A stretch of DNA of 64,000 nucleotides from Phallusia mammillata (lineage: Eukaryota; Chordata; Ascidiacea; Phlebobranchia; Ascidiidae), in assembly GCA_003260075.1 (NCBI GenBank), contig QLIY01000465.1, positions 59,759-123,758 on the forward strand. Direction: 5' to 3'. The position numbers and the translations under genes were made by a program. Position 1 is the stretch's first letter, and the number at the start of each line of letters is the position of its first letter. Positions 12,901 to 24,400 of this stretch are shown in pieces. Below the pieces are notes generated by a model, which did not search any database, had not been told where the DNA came from, and saw only the letters and a list, made by a program, of their open reading frames with translations.

Positions 12901-13921
12901 GCAAATTTCTCCAGCGGTTTCCCAAAATTTTCCAGTAGCCTAATAAATAATTCGTTTAAGCAAATCCCCCCCCCCACTACTTAGCGGTCACCCAAACCAA
13001 ACCTTAAAAAAAACCTGTTCACAAGTATGAAACAATTTAATGTTTTCAATGCAGGTTACCTTTTTATAACACTCCCAAAATACATTTGATGATGTTTAAG
13101 CTGCACACAACATGAATATTTTGCAGTCGGCGTGGTTCGTCTGTGTCAAGGCAACAATCAGATTTTATTTGGTCTGCTGTGAAACATGGATATTTTGCAT
13201 TCATAAGTAGAACGTCAAGTTTCGGCCTTACTAAATAAAAGTCGAAACCGCAGATCGAAACCGAAAAGCTAAAGATTGCGTTACGTTCAATGTATTCAAA
13301 GCACCACAATACGCGATAACCGCTTTTGTTGGCCCAAAACACACGTTTTAATCGTACTGAACACTTTCATCGAATGTACTGCAATTAGATGCAAGGAAAA
13401 CTAATTACAAAATGATTTTTTTACTTGCAAGGAATGAATTACCAAATTTAGCAATTTCATTGAGGTTAACACATGATGGAAAACGTGACCACTCAATCCT
13501 GAAGCTGGTGCCAGGAAAAAGCCCTGCTGAAAATTCGTGTAATGTCAAACACGAATGTTGAACTTATGCTGTGTCTTGTTGCGGAGATAAAACTAAGTTG
13601 CGGATTTAAACATGAACCCAAAAAGTAGCGACCAGAAATAAGTAACGTTACAGGGATTCTTGTAACAACCGTACATTATAAAACATACAAGGAAGAAACG
13701 GAATTATACTCAGCAATTCATTTGCTGTTGTTAGGAAATAAACGAGTTTTGTTGTGACGTAAAGCGAATGATAAAAAGAGAAAGTTGAAAAAGTAAAAAA
13801 TCTTTTGTATCTGTGGTTAATGATTTAATTTTTGTGCACACGGATTAGAGATTCGCTTAGTTGTGTGTTTTATTCGTTTTTTAAAAAACAGCCGACTGTG
13901 ATACGAATGTACTATATAGAT

Positions 13922-14643
13922 CAGGGGTGTCAAACTCGCTACCTCGCGGCCCGCAAAGCCCTCCAATGCGGCCCACAAAGCCCTCCAATGCGGCTCACGA
14001 ACACTCATCAACAATTGTAGTATTTTGTTGAGTTTTATCTAATTATAATAAATTTTTCTTACTTTTAAAGTAAAAGCTATTATTTAACAGACATTTAAAA
14101 AAATGTAATTTATAAATAAAAATTCGTATGTTTTGAATAGAAACGATAGTAATTAAACCGTTCCTCAAAGCGTTTCAGTAAAGGATGTACAACCTGCGGC
14201 CGCAGAGACGAGTTTGTACTGCCGTGGACATGTTCATAAAAATATATGTTCTGGCGGTATTACAATGTAATTAAAACTCCTTTGCCAAAATTTTGATTTT
14301 CAAACAGCTCTTAACAAATTTTGTGGAACTGAAAAGAGTATTACGAGCCTTACAGCGATATGCGTCAGACTTTTTGTAGGCCTATTGTGTGCAAACAATG
14401 CGAAAAAGAGTACCAAAACGTCACAATATAGATTATGACGTAATAAACAGTTAAAACCGATATTCACACTGTGCAGCTCAATCTGTATAACACGTTGGAA
14501 ATCAATCTGAGCTTTTGGGGCGTCAATTGGTCGTATATATATGAGATAAACCTATTTTTTTACATATGTAATTTAAAACAAAACCCAGCAGGTAATTGGC
14601 GGCTTTGGTTGAAATAAGGATCTGCAATGCGGCCGTCGTAGCG

Positions 14644-14693
<50 letters not shown>

Positions 14694-14757
14694 CGGCCCT
14701 CGGCATAATTTCCAAACTGCAATGCGGCCCCCGAACCCCATGAGTTTGACACCCCTG
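13922..14757. mobile_element. hAT-type MITE containing a 49-base C run
   Basis: Terminal inverted repeats CAGGGGTGTCAAACTC and GAGTTTGACACCCCTG bound the element. Flanking 8-mers ATATAGAT and CTCTAGAT agree at 6 of 8 positions and fit the known hAT preference for nTnTAGAn. Inside are GC-rich repeats such as AATGCGGCCC. A C run at 14644-14692 probably marks an unsequenced gap, so the true length is uncertain. Confidence 0.75.
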
Positions 14758-14818
14758 CTCTAGATAATTATTGCGGTTAAAAACTCATCAGATAGAGAAT
14801 CTATGCACATCAAATGCC

Positions 14819-15159
14819 CTTACGATGCAGTTATGTATTTGATCAAGCAAACTTTAACTTTGTGTCTAGTATTCCTAGTTTGTTTGTTGTAATAAATGTT
14901 AAACAAGTTGCATTCTTGTTCAACGTTGTTTCAAAGCCCTGCAAAATTATTTTCGATTTTGGTACAAACTAGAAGTGGCTTTTGGTACGAGTTTCTAATG
15001 TGTAATGCGACTAAACCTCCCCCCCCCCCCCTTACGATGCAGTTATGTATTTGATCAAGCAAACTTTAACTTTGTGCCTAGTATTCCTAGTTTGTTTGTT
15101 GTAATAAATGTTAAACAAGTCGCATTCTTGTTTCCCCCCCCCCCCCCCCCCCCCCCCCC
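14819..15159. repeat. Local duplication with two C runs (15019-15031, 15134-15159)
   Basis: CTTACGATGCAGTTATG and the following ~100 bp are repeated after the first C run; a second, 26-base C run ends the repeated copy. Both runs look like assembly gaps. Confidence 0.7.
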
Positions 15160-16905
15160 AAGTGTACTTGGGTGTTGTTGCTACACCTAATAGTATTACG
15201 CCCACAAACATTACTTCCCGATGAGTAGTAGCTCTCTGGCGCTGTTCGTGGACGATGCAAATTGACCAAGCGTGTAAACTGCGTGGCTCGAAATTGAAAA
15301 CTTTACCTCATTTCAAGCTCTGCGTATTATGAAACTTGGTCACGCTTGGGTAATCCTAGTTGCTTACTGGGGCATTGTGTGCTATATCAGCTTGGATCAG
15401 CCGTCTGAAATGTGAAGTTGTGTAACCAAGATGCTCTAGAAATAGGTTTTCTTATGGTTTTGCACTGCTAAGAAAAACCTAAACGTTGAGTTAAGTTGAG
15501 TTTATTTTGCTTGGTGAAAGAAAACATAGCGACACAATTGAACTAAAACAATTACCAAGCCGGAAATAGCTGCGCAACGTTGAAACGTTATGGAGTGATT
15601 TAGTTTACTGTTAGTGACCGGTTACCGTACAGGCGTACAAGCTATATACAACGAAATATTGACCAGTTCGTTAAAGTTGTTGGGTCAAAGATTGGCAATA
15701 ATAGCTTGGTAAAGATTTTCAACAATTTCGTTGTTTTCTATTCCGCAGTAATGGCTTGGAATAAATTAATCTTGACATAATTCAATATCTCGTTAAGTTA
15801 AATATCGATTAGCGTTTGGTTTGATTTGAAAACTTTTCAGAAGACACATTCAAAAACCCGATCTAAGCAACCAGGCATGCAGAAAATAACACTGGGAATG
15901 CCCCCCCCCCCAGCGTTTGGTTTGATTTGAAAACTTTTCAGAAGACACATTCAAAAACCTGATCTAAGCAACCAGGCATGCAGAAAATAACACTGGGAAT
16001 GTTTAACTGGGAATGACTGGTTACTGTACAACAGTGGGAGACGTGTGGCAATAAATTGATCACATTTGCACAGTAATTACTATTTGACCTGTAATAAACC
16101 TTGAGGCGATACCGTAGCTGATTTTACGCGCATTCCAGAGTGTGTTTTAAGCCACAAAGTCCTATTTAATGTTTACGCACATGTCACATGCAGCATGTCA
16201 TGTGGTTGGCACCGAGTGTTTGCACAAATGCATTTACAACCTTTGTTGCCGGATGCAATGATGCTGCAAGGCAACTTAATGAGTCATTCGTTCGTGCCAG
16301 GCTAAGTAGAAGGAAGCTAAACGTTTTTGTTATGCGGAAATTAGGAGTGTTTTAAATAAATCTGTCGTACGGTGTATTAAAGCTGTATTGCTATACCTTG
16401 TGTACTATGTAACGCTATATAGTGTAGCACAATGAACAATGGTGTGTTTCTTAAATTACTAGTCTTTCGAATATTAGTATAATTGCGACTTTGAAAATGT
16501 TTAACTTTAACTGTGTTTTATAGTCAAAATTAGAGGGTTGTTTACAGCTTTGTAGTGGTTATAACCACCTAATAACTGTATGTGCAAGAATGCATATTTC
16601 AAGTTTATAAAGCGCTTCTGGCAACTGTATTTTTATGCCGACGTTTCGACGTCCTATACAGGTCGCCTTCATCAGGGCAAATAACACTGAATGCGCGTAG
16701 TACAGTGCACGATAAACAATGAAAAAAAATAATTAAACGGATGTAAGTCATAACGCAACGAAGGTCGGTGCAAAAATACATTTGCCAGGAGAGCTCCGAT
16801 GTTGATATTATGCCTGGCAGCAACAGCTTATATATCAGAACATATAAATATCTCACCTAAAAATGTATTTTTATTTTGTGACAGTCGTAGAGTATTTGCA
16901 CCAAC
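15160..16905. other. No gene seen upstream of the first peroxidase
   Basis: This stretch holds a reverse copy of the 'AGCGCGTTTAGCC' repeat (15.49-15.60 kb), a C-run duplication (15810-15999, C run 15901-15911) and the hammerhead-like repeat at 16.6 kb. A block AATAAACCTTGAGGCGATAC at 16.09 kb recurs at 18.47 kb inside the peroxidase gene. Confidence 0.5.
16600..16835 (-). mobile_element. Hammerhead-like dispersed repeat, best minus-strand copy
   Basis: Read on the minus strand, CTGATGA (16669-16675) leads through GGCGACC-TGTATA-GGACGTC, which can form a seven-position stem with one mismatch, into GAAACGTC (16640-16647). Flanks TTATTTGCC and GGCATAAAA can pair at 7 of 9 positions as stem I. 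The GUC cleavage triplet is in place. Stem III would be only the self-complementary ACGT, as in minimal hammerheads that act as dimers. Family flanks (GCCAGAAG-type ends, TGCCTGGCAGCAACAGCTTA) lie on either side. Confidence 0.55.
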
Positions 16906-19143
16906 ATGAGGCGTGTAGAGGGCGCCCTTGCGTCGGTGCTTCTCCTGGCAGGCGCCGCTGTTGCCATGGAGATTGAGAACTCGACCTGTTATAGCGGAAC
17001 AAAGGTTAAAGCGTACACATAAGTTTGTTTAATGTTGTTAAATGTTATCATTATTGGAATGAAATGACGTTTTAAGCCAAATGTAGATAAACATGCATTA
17101 GTTGGAAATTGTTTAATTTACATTTTAACACGTTTTCTTTGTGTTCACAGTTTTCAGTGTACGACCAAAAGTTCAGTGACCTTAGCGGCCACGTGGTTGA
17201 CCTTGGCGAATTTCGCGGAAACGTGACCGTCGTAATCAACGTGGCCACCTACTGAGGGCTAACCGCGCCCCAATATATGGGCCTGAATGCACTTTTACAG
17301 GTAATCGGAACAAAACTTAGGCCTGTGTTTCAATGAACAGACAGTTTTTTACCTAACCTACACCATGTGTATTATGTCAAAACAGTTTGACAAGGATCTT
17401 GATTGATATTCAAGCCCATTAACGGGCAGAAAGTGTCCTGTATAATAGCGAAGTCATTTAAGCCTTTTGGAAGAGTTAAATAGTGATGTCGTAACTTGTA
17501 GTGTAGTCAAAAAAAATACATGCCTGGCAGCAACGGTATATCCATCTAATGGAAGAACCGACTTAAACCTACAACCACTTATGGCGCTATATCTTTCATG
17601 TTTCTATTTCAGCAACACACCAATTCACCGCTTGTGGTGCTAAAGTTCTTATTGTTTCAGCAACACACCAATTCACCGCTTGTGGCGCTAAAGTTCTGAT
17701 TTGTTTCAGCAACACATCAATTTACCACTTGAGGTGCCAAAGTTCTTATTTTTTTATTTCAGCAACACACCAATGAACCAGTCGTGGTGCTCGCTTTCCC
17801 TTGTAACCAGTTCGGTCTCCAGCAGCCTGATCACAACGATGAAATTATCAACAGCGTGAAGTATGTGAGACCTGGACACGGGTTCATCCCCGACAAGAAG
17901 ATCTTCTTCTTCGGGAAGACGGAGGTCAACGGTGGAACAGAAGATCCCTTCTTCACACAACTGAAGGTGAAAAGATTTAGGAGAAAGATTTTTTTGCCAA
18001 AATAAAATTGAGTAGAAGATTTTGCCAAAAATGTTTATCCACTAGATGGCGCTGACGTACATGTTTTTCAACAATACAGCGTGATCAGATAAATGGCACA
18101 CAATTGGCCGAACGGTATTATCTTCATGTAGATTTAATAAAAAATAGACAAGACTATTTGAGGATCTACCATGAGCCTCATGGGTTCGAGCCCCGTGAAA
18201 ACTAAACATTTCAACGCTGCAGCATGTTAGGACTTTTTTAACCGAAGAAGCTAGCTATTCTAACAAAAGGAGTTTTTCCCCCATATCACAGCTGAAAAAA
18301 CAAACAAACAAACATAGACTTGTAAAAATACTTGACCAAAAACGATACTACAACGTATTGGACACGTTTTATCAATCGCTGTTTTTCATCAGTGCAAGGT
18401 AAACAATAAAAACTATTACAAAAGCTGTAATATGTTACTTATATGCACAGTAAATGCGAATGACCTGCAATAAACCTTGAGGCAATACCGTAGCTGTTTT
18501 TTAAGCACGGTTGAAATACAGTATACGCGGTGTGTTTCTTATACACATGTTCCTTGATAGTTTTGTTTTTAATTAGGCAACAGCTTAACGAGTTTTGTGA
18601 CAATATCGTTCCAGGCTTCCTGCCCACCCACCACAATGAACATCGGGATAACCGATGAACTTTACTGGTCACCGATCAAAGCCAACGACATCTACTGGAA
18701 TTTCAACAAGTTTCTCATCGACAAAGATGGCATTCCAAGGTAAAGTGCATCAACAGGGTTTAACTACAAACGACCAATTGACAAAACGCGTTTCAAAATT
18801 GGTGTTGTTAAAAGCGAATGGATTTAAACCGAAATTGTTCTTGTTTGGAAGGAAGTTATAAACTCAGTTGGAATACTTTTACGGCGCCGATACAAAAAGG
18901 TTAAAACACTCGTAAAGTGGCAGAAATAACCTCATAAAAATTTGTGATCCAGTTAAAATTAAAATAGGTTTTAAAAACATTTGTGACTTCCGCAAGGAAA
19001 ACAATTTAATTGTTAAATTGTGAGTTTTAATTACGACGTCACAAAGTGCTTTGTTATTTTCCAACAGATTTCGTTTCGGCAGCGGACCTCTTGCGTCACA
19101 ATTGAGTCCCTGGATCTCAACCCTTCTTAAAGAGAAGAAATAA
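16906..19143 (+). CDS. Secreted selenocysteine glutathione peroxidase (GPx3/5/6 type), copy 1
   Basis: Reduces hydrogen and organic peroxides using glutathione or another thiol, probably outside the cell. Five exons: 16906-17004, 17151-17300, 17763-17966, 18615-18739 and 19068-19143; all introns are GT-AG and the spliced frame gives 217 residues, normal for the family. Residues 1-20 form a hydrophobic signal peptide. The active-site stretch NVATY-U-GLT is intact, with UGA at 17253-17255 (residue 68) read as selenocysteine; the family's catalytic Gln (FPCNQFGLQ) and Trp (YWNFNKF) are present. A SECIS element follows the stop. Exon 3 is preceded by three decoy copies of its own acceptor. A paralogue with the same exon sizes up to exon 4 lies 4.5 kb downstream. 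A plain stop at UGA is the alternative, but homology continues past it in both copies. Confidence 0.93.
17603..17756 (+). repeat. Three tandem copies of the exon 3 acceptor and exon start
   Basis: Units of 48, 49 and 53 bp each contain TTTCAG followed by CAACACA and ~30 bp resembling the start of exon 3. The decoy AGs end at 17612, 17660 and 17709; the true acceptor ends at 17762. Translated, a copy gives QHTNSPLVVLKF against QHTNEPVVVLAF in the real exon. The first two copies run in one frame to TGA at 17697. The third is out of frame with exon 3 (53 bp). Confidence 0.85.
18465..18520 (+). repeat. Repeat copy in intron 3 of the first peroxidase
   Basis: AATAAACCTTGAGGCAATAC and CGTAGCTG match the block at 16091-16120. 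It is a dispersed repeat of unknown type. Confidence 0.5.
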
Positions 19144-19199
19144 TTTTCCCGCCAAAACTTTCGAGATACTCGCTGTAGCGACCGACTTGCAATCACGTG

Positions 19200-19275
19200 A
19201 CACAAACTTCTATGACGCTTCCACCGGAAACTGCGCATGCGCAGACGGCTGGAGGTCGATTTAGAGATCGTCTTT
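19200..19275 (+). promoter_or_regulatory. SECIS element of peroxidase copy 1
   Basis: Lies 57 bp after the stop. The core quartet is ATGAC (ATGA at 19212-19215) opposite TCGAT (GA at 19258-19259). A stem of about nine pairs (CTTCCA-CCG with CGGCTGGAGG) leads to an apical AAA (19228-19230), followed by the perfect palindrome CTGCGCATGCGCAG, which can form an extra mini-stem. AAA followed by a second small stem is the form-2 SECIS layout. The same element follows the paralogue. Confidence 0.88.
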
Positions 19276-21000
19276 GACTTAGTGACATCATCAGGGCTTT
19301 AGTGCATTCACCTTGATGATAGTTGACGTCATAATGACATCTTGTGTTTTGTTACGTAACAGTGTGGGTTGTGAGCTACATTTAGTGTCTTTGCCAATTA
19401 AATGAAGTGAATATTTGAATTTCGAATTTGTGTGTTATGAAAATCGAAAGTATATTTTTTCAGGGTATAAGGAAACAGCTTTGAATTTTATTTGAATAAG
19501 ATTTACGCATCAGAAAGGCTAACAGACAGTGATAAGTTTGAGATGCAAATTAAAAACAGCGTTTTTATAGTCAGTGTTTTGGATAGAATAAGCTAACCTC
19601 AATCGAACCATAAATGTAACAAGAACATTTTCTGCTTGCTTGCATTTTCAAAACCATCTGGCCACGATTTAAACTCGCTGAAACAGCTATTCAAAAAACC
19701 GCTTCCCGAATTTAACGTCAGGAAACCCGCCGATCGAACAATGGTTTAGAACGCGATTGTCGAATTGAAAGCATAGGAAATTGGATTCGAGAGATTGCGG
19801 GTAGCGTAAAACATACTGTGGCGCTGGTAGAAGAAAGATAAATGAAGGTTGTATGGCATGGTAAAAGAAGAGAGTACAAGAATGATTTGAAATTGCACTG
19901 TCTGTAGCTTACTTATCATTTACTGGCTTGATGTTTTTAAACTTGATACTGTGACACTGAGCCGACATCACTTTGGTTTCCAATTGGAAATTGTCAAAGT
20001 AAATATTGGTAACCCTGATGAAGGCGGCTTAAATAGGACGTTTAAACGTCGGAATAAATAATACATTTGCCAGAAGAGCACAATTTAGTTTATGTATTAT
20101 GCCTGAGAAGCAACAGTTTTGTATTGAAATTGCTAAGGTGGGAAGATTCTAAATGTTTTTTATCTAAAACATTTAGAAAAAGATACAGTTCAAACTTAGA
20201 GTCCAAAAATTCGTGCTAATATTCAAGAGAAATGGGTATACGTTGTAAGTTCAATGGTTTACTAAACAAGCAAAAACAGGGAGAGGCATTGGGCAGCTCT
20301 GCACAACTTGATACAAAGCGTATCAGTTATCTGTGAATAGAGTAAAACCAATAGACGAGAAAATCCTTGGTAAAACAGAATCAGTCGGTTCAAATAATAA
20401 AATATATATTTCGCCTATGTGGCATCATCAGTTCCTGTAATCGAAATACAAATCGATAAAAATGAGTGCTAAAACAAACACGCTAAAATGAATAAAATAA
20501 AATAAAAGCAGTAAAACAGTATAACAAAGAAACACAGGGGATGCTTGTACTAATTGCCAAAGCGGTTGATGGTTTTGATCTATTACTAAAGTTGTTATTT
20601 TGAGTTATCTGTGAATTTCAGCATAAAGCACAAAGATTTGTTGGACAATTCGCAAACTGCAATCAGGAAAACGCCACATCCGGATTAATTTGTCATTGAT
20701 GTCGCTCAGCAATGTTTGGTTGAACAAAATCAAAAACGTTTTGTCGCAACGAAGAAGCTGTATGCCGGTTTGAACGCGACAGCCAAGCTAACGTTGTTGA
20801 ACACCAAAGGCTGCAAAATGATTTACAACAGGAGTTTTTGATAAGGGTTGCCAGTAACCCCTGCGTGTACGTTGCGCAAAAGCAAGGGTTCGATATTACG
20901 TGTTGAAAATTAAAGTGTACGCTATTAACGTTTCAGTTATGGTTAACAATGTTTCGCGAATAACACTTTTGCAACGTTACTGAACAAAATACGATAGTTT
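19276..21000. other. Intergenic sequence between the two peroxidases
   Basis: No gene seen. It contains a degenerate plus-strand hammerhead-like repeat (CTGATGA at 20015-20021, with the GAAAC block mutated to TTTAAAC). It also holds a second hammerhead-like motif on the minus strand near 20411-20445. Confidence 0.5.
20005..20120 (+). mobile_element. Hammerhead-like dispersed repeat, degenerate copy
   Basis: AACCCTGATGAAGGCGGC, AACGTCGGAATAA, TTTGCCAGAAGAGCAC and GCCTGAGAAGCAACAG follow the family's block order. The GAAA block is mutated, so this copy should not be catalytic. Confidence 0.6.
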
Positions 21001-21017
21001 TTAGTGAAAATTTTATC

Positions 21018-21416
21018 CCTTGTCAAAATTTGATATTAATTTTTCAGTTATTGTAGACAAGGGGAAAGAATAAGTTTGAAAAAACTTTGGGATTTTTACA
21101 AAAAAGGTTAAGAAGCAACGCTTTAAAATCTGCAATAATTGTTTTAAGCTAACAGGGGGAACTTTTGTTGGTTTTCAGGGGCTTCAAACCTTTGATATTT
21201 TTTCTGACAGGGGATCCCCCCCCCCCCTTGTCAAAATTTGATATTAATTTTTCAGTTATTGTAGACAAGGGGAGAGAATAAGTTTGAAAAAACTTTGGGA
21301 TTTTTACAAAAAAAGAAGCAACGCTTTAAAATCTGCAATAATTGTTTTAAGCAAACAGGGGGAACTTTTGTTGGTTTTCAGGGGCTTCAAACCTTTGATA
21401 CTTTTTCTAACAGGGG
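21018..21416. repeat. Local duplication (~195 bp) joined by a C run (21216-21227)
   Basis: TTGTCAAAATTTGATATT and the rest of the segment occur on both sides of the C run with few differences. It lies immediately upstream of the second peroxidase, so the true promoter length is uncertain. Confidence 0.78.
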
Positions 21417-21470
21417 AATAAGGGTTAATTATTTGTGGTAAGGCGGTTTGTTGTCAGGTCAATCGTCACC

Positions 21471-24400
21471 ATGGCAGCGAAGATCGCGTTGCTTCTAGCT
21501 CTTTGTGGTGTCACAACAGCTCATTATGAAGGGATAGAGCATTCGACATGTTACAAGACTGCCAAGGTAACTAAACAGGGTTTGAGGTAAAATTAAGAAT
21601 TTCTCATTAAGCTGATTTTTTAGACATGTTAACATTGGGATTACTTCTATGCACAAGTGTAGTTGGTTGTGATAACTTAATGATATATTTACGCAGTATT
21701 TTCAATGACCTTATAGCCAGTGGTGGGATTCAAATTTTTGTCAGCCGGTTCCGTCAGTAATATTTTACAGCCAGTTCTGAGAGTGACCAGTAATGCTAAC
21801 CGGTACGCTGATCTTTTTAAATTTTGTGAGACGGTTCTTTACCCCCCCCCCGGTAAGGCGGTTTGTTGTCAGGTCAATCGTCACCATGGCAGCGAAGATT
21901 GCTTTGCTTCTTGCCCCCCCCCCCCGAACCGGTGCGAACCGGTGCGAACCGGCTGAATCCCACCACTGCTTATAGCCCATATAGCTATTGTCAATCCTGT
22001 AGTTATATCTAACTAAACAGAAGCGTGTTTATTAGGTTATTATCCGAAATATAACGATTAATGTATCATATTGACATGAAACAGTGCCCAAACATTTAGT
22101 TAAAAACAAAACTAAAGACTTTTCTCCTAAAGAAATTTTTTTCGCAATTTTTTAGAAACAATAGCTTCCTAGGGCTAGATCCACGGCTTAGTGCATGTCC
22201 ATGCACAAGCTGTCCCATTGGGGCAGTAAACTATACACAAACATCAAATTTGAGCTCGCGCGCTGGCGTAGTGTGCGGATCTGGCCGAACTGCGCAAACT
22301 TTATGGTTAATAATTTCTTTTTTTCAGTACTCTGTTTACGATGAAGTAAGTTTGGATCTCAACGGAAACATGGTTAATCTCTCGCAGTTTAAAGGAAACG
22401 TTTCAATTCTCATCAACGTGGCAACTTACTGAGGGTTGACTGTGGAACAATACCACAGTATGAACGCACTATTAGAGGTTGGAGGCTTTCACTTTATGTA
22501 CTACGTGACCAATTATCGTAAATCTACAGATAAAAACTTCAAGATTTTTTCTGACAAGTAAAAAGGCACACGACAGGTTGCCAATCCCTGTTGCATAGGG
22601 TAAAAACTTCATAAGTTACAGCTTACAATCGGGTAAATACGGTCTATTTATTTTTAGCTTTACACAGGAAAACCATTAGTGATCCTAGCCTTCCCAAGCA
22701 ATCAGTTCGGCTTGCAAGAGCCCGGCAAAGACAGTGAGATTTTGAACGGAGTCAAATACGTCCGTCCCGGTAACGGTTACGTTCCACACGACAAGATTTA
22801 CTTCTTCACTAAGACCGACGTAAACGGGAAGACAGAAACCGATTTATACAAACACACAAAGGTACGTGGTCCACAAGACGACGGGCTATCCCTTCTGTGT
22901 AACATATTATTTCGTTGGAAAGTTTTGTTTTACGTCCAATTTCTGTAGTCGTGAGAAAAAATACCAATATAAGATAGTTGACAAGTTTATGCGATAGTTG
23001 AAACGCCATTTTGCATTTTTTTAGTGAAAAACTATTAATCGTAACGCCTAACTTTACGGTAAGCAAACCAAAAAAGTATTTTTGTGAAAACATTACTTTT
23101 TCCATACATGCCGAAAACCAAAAAACAACAAACTGTTTGCTTGTGTTTTCATTGTCACGCTTTCATTGAGTTCGAACCCAGGATGCAGTACTAATCCCGA
23201 TCGGGTTTTAACGTCTTAATATAGGTCAGACGCCCTGGACCATTTGGCCAAGTTTCTGCCCCCAAATAAACAAGTTTAACTTTTAATATTCCTGCTCAAT
23301 ATCACCACCTAGCGGTTTAATATTTTCAGGATTCGTGTCCGTACGCGAGCAAAGTATTCGGGCCTCCACATGAATACATGTACAGTCCACTGAAGGTAAA
23401 CGACATAACATGGAACTTTAACAAGTTTATCATTGACAAAAGCGGGATGGCAAGGTTAGTGTGAAAATAAAACAAATCTTACTGAAAACATTTTGAACTG
23501 CTATTGACTGCTGCAATAGCACATACATGTGGTAATCTTGTTTTGACTTCGATTACTTCAATAATTTGTCAAAACGTTAAAGCTGCAACATTTTATGCTA
23601 CTATACATGAAAACTTTTGGTAAATGGAATGTTCACATATTTAAATTAACTATAATAAATGGACATTGGCATACGTTTGGTTAACATACGGGTTTGATTT
23701 GGGTCTGACTTAATACTCGGCCGCATTTGTGAAGATGGTCTCAAATCGGGCTTCTGTTCTTAAAACAACCCCGTTTAGGCGTCAGTTTTTGGTCCGTTTA
23801 AATCTACGTCATGTGCACTCTAAATTGTTTGGTTGCGAAATCTTGTACTACTATTTTCATATACATTAAAACACCACAGCTAAATTTGTTCCAGTTTTAA
23901 TTGTATTTATTTGATTGACAGATTTCGTATTGAAAGCGCCACCCTATTGACCCACCTATCGCCGTTCATTGATCCGCTTCTTGAGGAAACGTAAGTATAT
24001 GGGAAGAAAACATAAGGTTACGAGTTCAAATCTCGACCTTGCTATGTTGTTATCATCACAAAGTAATCGTTTGTATACGATTTTTAACTACCTACAACTA
24101 AATAATTGACATTTAGATAACGCGAAGCCAAATTGCTATAATGTATTAATTGCGCAATGTAGCAAATGCGCATTTTTGTGTAACTTACATGAAATAAAAC
24201 AGGCAGCTCGACGGTGGATATCGATTTTTGCGTCATTCGCATGAGGAAAAAAGAGCAGTTCGCGCTTAGTGTAAACCGGGCTTTACGCATTCAGGCGTTG
24301 CCCGCCCAGCGAGGTAGAGCTACTAACACCATAACCCACACGACACCCAAAGTCGATTTGGTTATATCTCCAAAAATGCTTACGGTTAGGGCTATTAGGG

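Noticed and set aside
14523-15190. Other polyglycine/polyproline frames
   Set aside because: The same cause: C runs at 14644, 15019 and 15134.
17253-17255. Premature stop making peroxidase copy 1 a pseudogene
   Set aside because: The UGA is at the family's Sec position, the frame and homology continue, the paralogue has the same UGA, and both have SECIS elements.
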